Of a DNA stretch of 64,000 nt, positions 62,297 to 64,000 are shown in pieces. The notes beneath the pieces are model-generated. The model made no database searches. It was not told where the DNA came from and saw only the letters and a list, made by a program, of their open reading frames with translations. Origin of the DNA: CAVQGZ01 sp963712175. Lineage in GTDB: Bacteria; Actinomycetota; Actinomycetes; Jiangellales; Jiangellaceae. The stretch is from NCBI GenBank assembly GCA_963712175.1, contig CAVQGZ010000011.1:16482-80481 (forward strand), read 5' to 3'. The position numbers were made by a program, and so were the translations under genes. The first letter of the stretch is position 1; every line of letters starts with the position of its first letter.

Positions 62297-62857
62297 ATGA
62301 CCGCCGTCACGCACGCCGGCCGACCGGTCACCGAGGCACGTCAGACAAGCCTCGGCCTGTATGTGACGGCGAAGGAGGCCTACGCCATGTGGCAGGCCGA
62401 CCCCGTCCACGTGAAGGTCCTCGATGTCCGCACACCCGAGGAGTGGGTCTTCACCGGCCACGCGCCCATGGCGACCAACATCCCGTTCGCGTTCCTGGCC
62501 TACGAATGGGACACCGACAAGCAGGGCTTCCCCTGGGAACTCAACCCCGCCTTCGTCGACCTGGTGAGCCAGCGCTTCACTCGCGGGGACACGATCCTGC
62601 TCTCCTGTCGCTCCGGCGGGCGCGCGGCGCTGGCGATTGACGCGCTCGCGGAAGTCGGGTTCACCCGGATCTACAACATCCTCGACGGCATGGAGGGCAG
62701 CAAGGTCGGCGACCCCGACAGCGTCTTCCACGGCATGCGTCTGAAGAACGGGTGGAAAGCCTCGGGGATGCCCTGGACCTACGACCTCGACCCCGCCCAG
62801 ATGGAGCTGCCTGCACGCCCGACCGGGACGCTTCATCCCGGCAACGCGGAGGACTAG
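62297..62857 (+). CDS. Rhodanese-like sulfurtransferase, copy 1
   Basis: The 186-residue protein has a single rhodanese domain: VLDVRTPEEWVFTGHAPMA, and the active-site loop LLSCRSGGRA (C104). The C-terminal part VFHGMRLKNGWKASGMPW is shared with its neighbour. Rhodaneses carry sulfur as a persulfide on the active Cys. It starts 9 nt after the desulfinase stop, so the two are probably co-transcribed. It would handle sulfur released by the desulfinase, from context. Confidence 0.85.
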   Translation: MTAVTHAGRPVTEARQTSLGLYVTAKEAYAMWQADPVHVKVLDVRTPEEWVFTGHAPMATNIPFAFLAYEWDTDKQGFPWELNPAFVDLVSQRFTRGDTILLSCRSGGRAALAIDALAEVGFTRIYNILDGMEGSKVGDPDSVFHGMRLKNGWKASGMPWTYDLDPAQMELPARPTGTLHPGNAED

Positions 62858-62903
62858 CCGTCGATCTGACTGCCCACCCATCACGACACGGAGAGGCCGC
62901 GAT

Positions 62904-63449
62904 ATGCCCACCATTGACGGACCAGCGGGACTACCAATCGAGGTCCCTGAGACCAACCTCACCACCCTTGGCCTATACGTCGCGCCGCGCGAGGCCTGGG
63001 ACATGTGCACCAACGATCCGTCGGTGCACATCCTGGACGTGCGGACCTTCGAGGAGTACGTCTTCGGGGGGCACGTCGAAGTCGCCAAGAACATCCCGCT
63101 TGTCTTCCCCGTGTTCGACCCTGAAGGCCCGTCCATGCCCGGAAGACCGCCCGGGTGCTCCGGAGAGGCGAACCCCGACTTCGTCTCCGCGACGACGGAG
63201 GCGTTCACAGCGGACGACACCATCCTCGTCATGTGCGCCACCGGAGGACGCGGTGCCATGGCCGTCAATGCTCTCGCCGAATCCGGGTTCACTCGCGTCT
63301 ACAACATCGTCAACGGCTTCGAGGGTGAACGGGTCGACGACCCCACCAGCGTGTTCCACGGCAAGCACATGCGCAATGGCTGGAAGAACGAGGGCCTGCC
63401 CTGGGGCTACGACTTCCATCCCGACCTCATGTGGTCCCAACCGACGTAG
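62904..63449 (+). CDS. Rhodanese-like sulfurtransferase, copy 2
   Basis: The 181-residue protein is a paralogue of the preceding gene: ILDVRTFEEYVFGGHVEVAK, active loop VMCATGGRGA (C111), and VFHGKHMRNGWKNEGLPW near the end. The active loop differs from copy 1 (CATGGRG versus CRSGGRA), which usually alters the sulfur acceptor. SD GAGAGG lies before the ATG. The gap to copy 1 is 46 nt. Confidence 0.85.
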   Translation: MPTIDGPAGLPIEVPETNLTTLGLYVAPREAWDMCTNDPSVHILDVRTFEEYVFGGHVEVAKNIPLVFPVFDPEGPSMPGRPPGCSGEANPDFVSATTEAFTADDTILVMCATGGRGAMAVNALAESGFTRVYNIVNGFEGERVDDPTSVFHGKHMRNGWKNEGLPWGYDFHPDLMWSQPT

Positions 63450-63494
63450 GCAGGCCGACGAAGCAGTCGTGAACAGCGGCTAGGGAGGGAGAAC

Positions 63495-64000
63495 GTGGAC
63501 GAGGCAGCGGCACCGGAGCGGATCGAGGCAGCACGAGCAGCGCGGCAGACTGTGCCGAGGTCGTCGCATGCTGAGTGGTCTCCGGGGAACGACCGATCCG
63601 ATCCCGTCAGGATCCTGACGGAACAGGACGCCGCCCGACTGCAGTGGCTGGTGCCGGTCCGCCACGCCCGGATGGCAGAGTCGGCGTTCGCGTTCTACCG
63701 GGGTGGCGCGGCGATCATGGCCGCCGACCTTGCCGGGACGCCATCGATCGGGGTGGATGTCCAGTTGTGTGGGGATGCGCACCTGGCCAACTTCGGCACG
63801 TACGCCTCCCCCGAGCGCCGGCAGGTGTTCGACGTCAACGACTTCGACGAGACCCTGCCCGGGCCGTGGGAGTGGGACGTCAAGCGGCTGGCAGCGAGCG
63901 TGGTCATTGCCGCGCGGGACAACGGCTTCGACGACGACCACGGCCCGCGACGCAACCCGGGCCACTATGCGCAGCTACCAGGAGGCGATGGGTCAGTTCG
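63495..64000 (+). CDS. DUF2252 family protein, 5' part, with an apparent frameshift near the window end
   Basis: The frame from GTG at 63495 gives about 150 residues with the DUF2252 pattern: FAFYRGGAAIMAADLAGTP, VQLCGDAHLANFGTYASPE and VFDVNDFDETLPGPWEWDVK. GGGAGGGAG is the SD. After RDNGFDDDH (about 63935) the frame turns unlike the family, while the next frame reads TARDATRATMRSYQEAMGQF, the expected continuation. A one-base error or mutation near 63935 is likely. DUF2252 proteins look like kinase-fold enzymes of unknown role. The gene runs off the window. Confidence 0.75.
   Translation, partial: MDEAAAPERIEAARAARQTVPRSSHAEWSPGNDRSDPVRILTEQDAARLQWLVPVRHARMAESAFAFYRGGAAIMAADLAGTPSIGVDVQLCGDAHLANFGTYASPERRQVFDVNDFDETLPGPWEWDVKRLAASVVIAARDNGFDDDHGPRRNPGHYAQLPGGDGSV

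Noticed and set aside
60767..63292. Long minus-strand frame opposite the desulfinase and rhodanese genes
   Set aside because: The plus strand encodes three recognisable families with good starts. The minus frame matches nothing and is antisense shadow.

Overview
This window is high-GC, densely packed chromosomal DNA from an actinobacterium. The evidence is strong GC bias at third codon positions, many GTG starts, frequent 4-bp ATGA/GTGA stop-start overlaps, and typical actinobacterial families (excalibur-tailed secreted nuclease, TPM-domain protein, DUF1015, DUF2252, Nei2-type glycosylase). I cannot name the genus. Short genes and starts were chosen by Shine-Dalgarno (SD) spacing and codon pattern.

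Layout. 1-4600: a sugar operon on the minus strand (MFS transporter, GH2 beta-galactosidase, start of a third gene). 4682-6360: SCP2/SOUL pair and a vapBC toxin-antitoxin pair. 6392-12266: a tightly coupled three-gene operon of two membrane receptors with degenerate adenylyl-cyclase-like domains flanking a mechanosensitive-type (MscS) channel that carries a cyclic-nucleotide-binding domain. 12365-19237: solute-binding/von Willebrand fusion protein, coiled-coil membrane protein, alpha/beta hydrolase, PHP phosphatase, PfkB kinase and a secreted HNH nuclease. 19253-24400: small membrane protein, SulP transporter, an intact subtilase and a second subtilase gene that is frameshifted twice and carries a seven-fold pentapeptide repeat. 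24432-40496: mostly housekeeping (hydrolases, MBL-fold enzyme, flavin oxidoreductase, PlsB/PlsC acyltransferases, CFA-like methyltransferase, RsgA, K+ channel, Nei glycosylase, DUF1015, TPM). 40694-42969: a two-gene OLD-like ATPase plus MIT_C/PLD-like effector module. 43207-50512: zinc-ribbon micro-protein, two CPBP proteases with a two-component system, methyltransferase and GH3 glucosidase. 50692-60345: a gene graveyard with accessory cargo: a truncated DUF433 copy, cyclase-like and recombinase-like remnants, a 5'-nucleotidase, an unusual metzincin, a tRNA-Pro 3' fragment, an intact DUF433/DUF5615 toxin-antitoxin pair and an IS110 remnant. 60388-63449: TetR regulator, DszB-like desulfinase and two rhodaneses. 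63495-64000: start of a DUF2252 gene.

The best candidates for undescribed systems are the receptor/channel/receptor operon (6392-12266), the ATPase plus PLD-like pair (40694-42969), and the DszB-like/twin rhodanese sulfur cluster (60388-63449). Catalytic residues were read by eye. Family names rest on recognised motifs, not on database searches.
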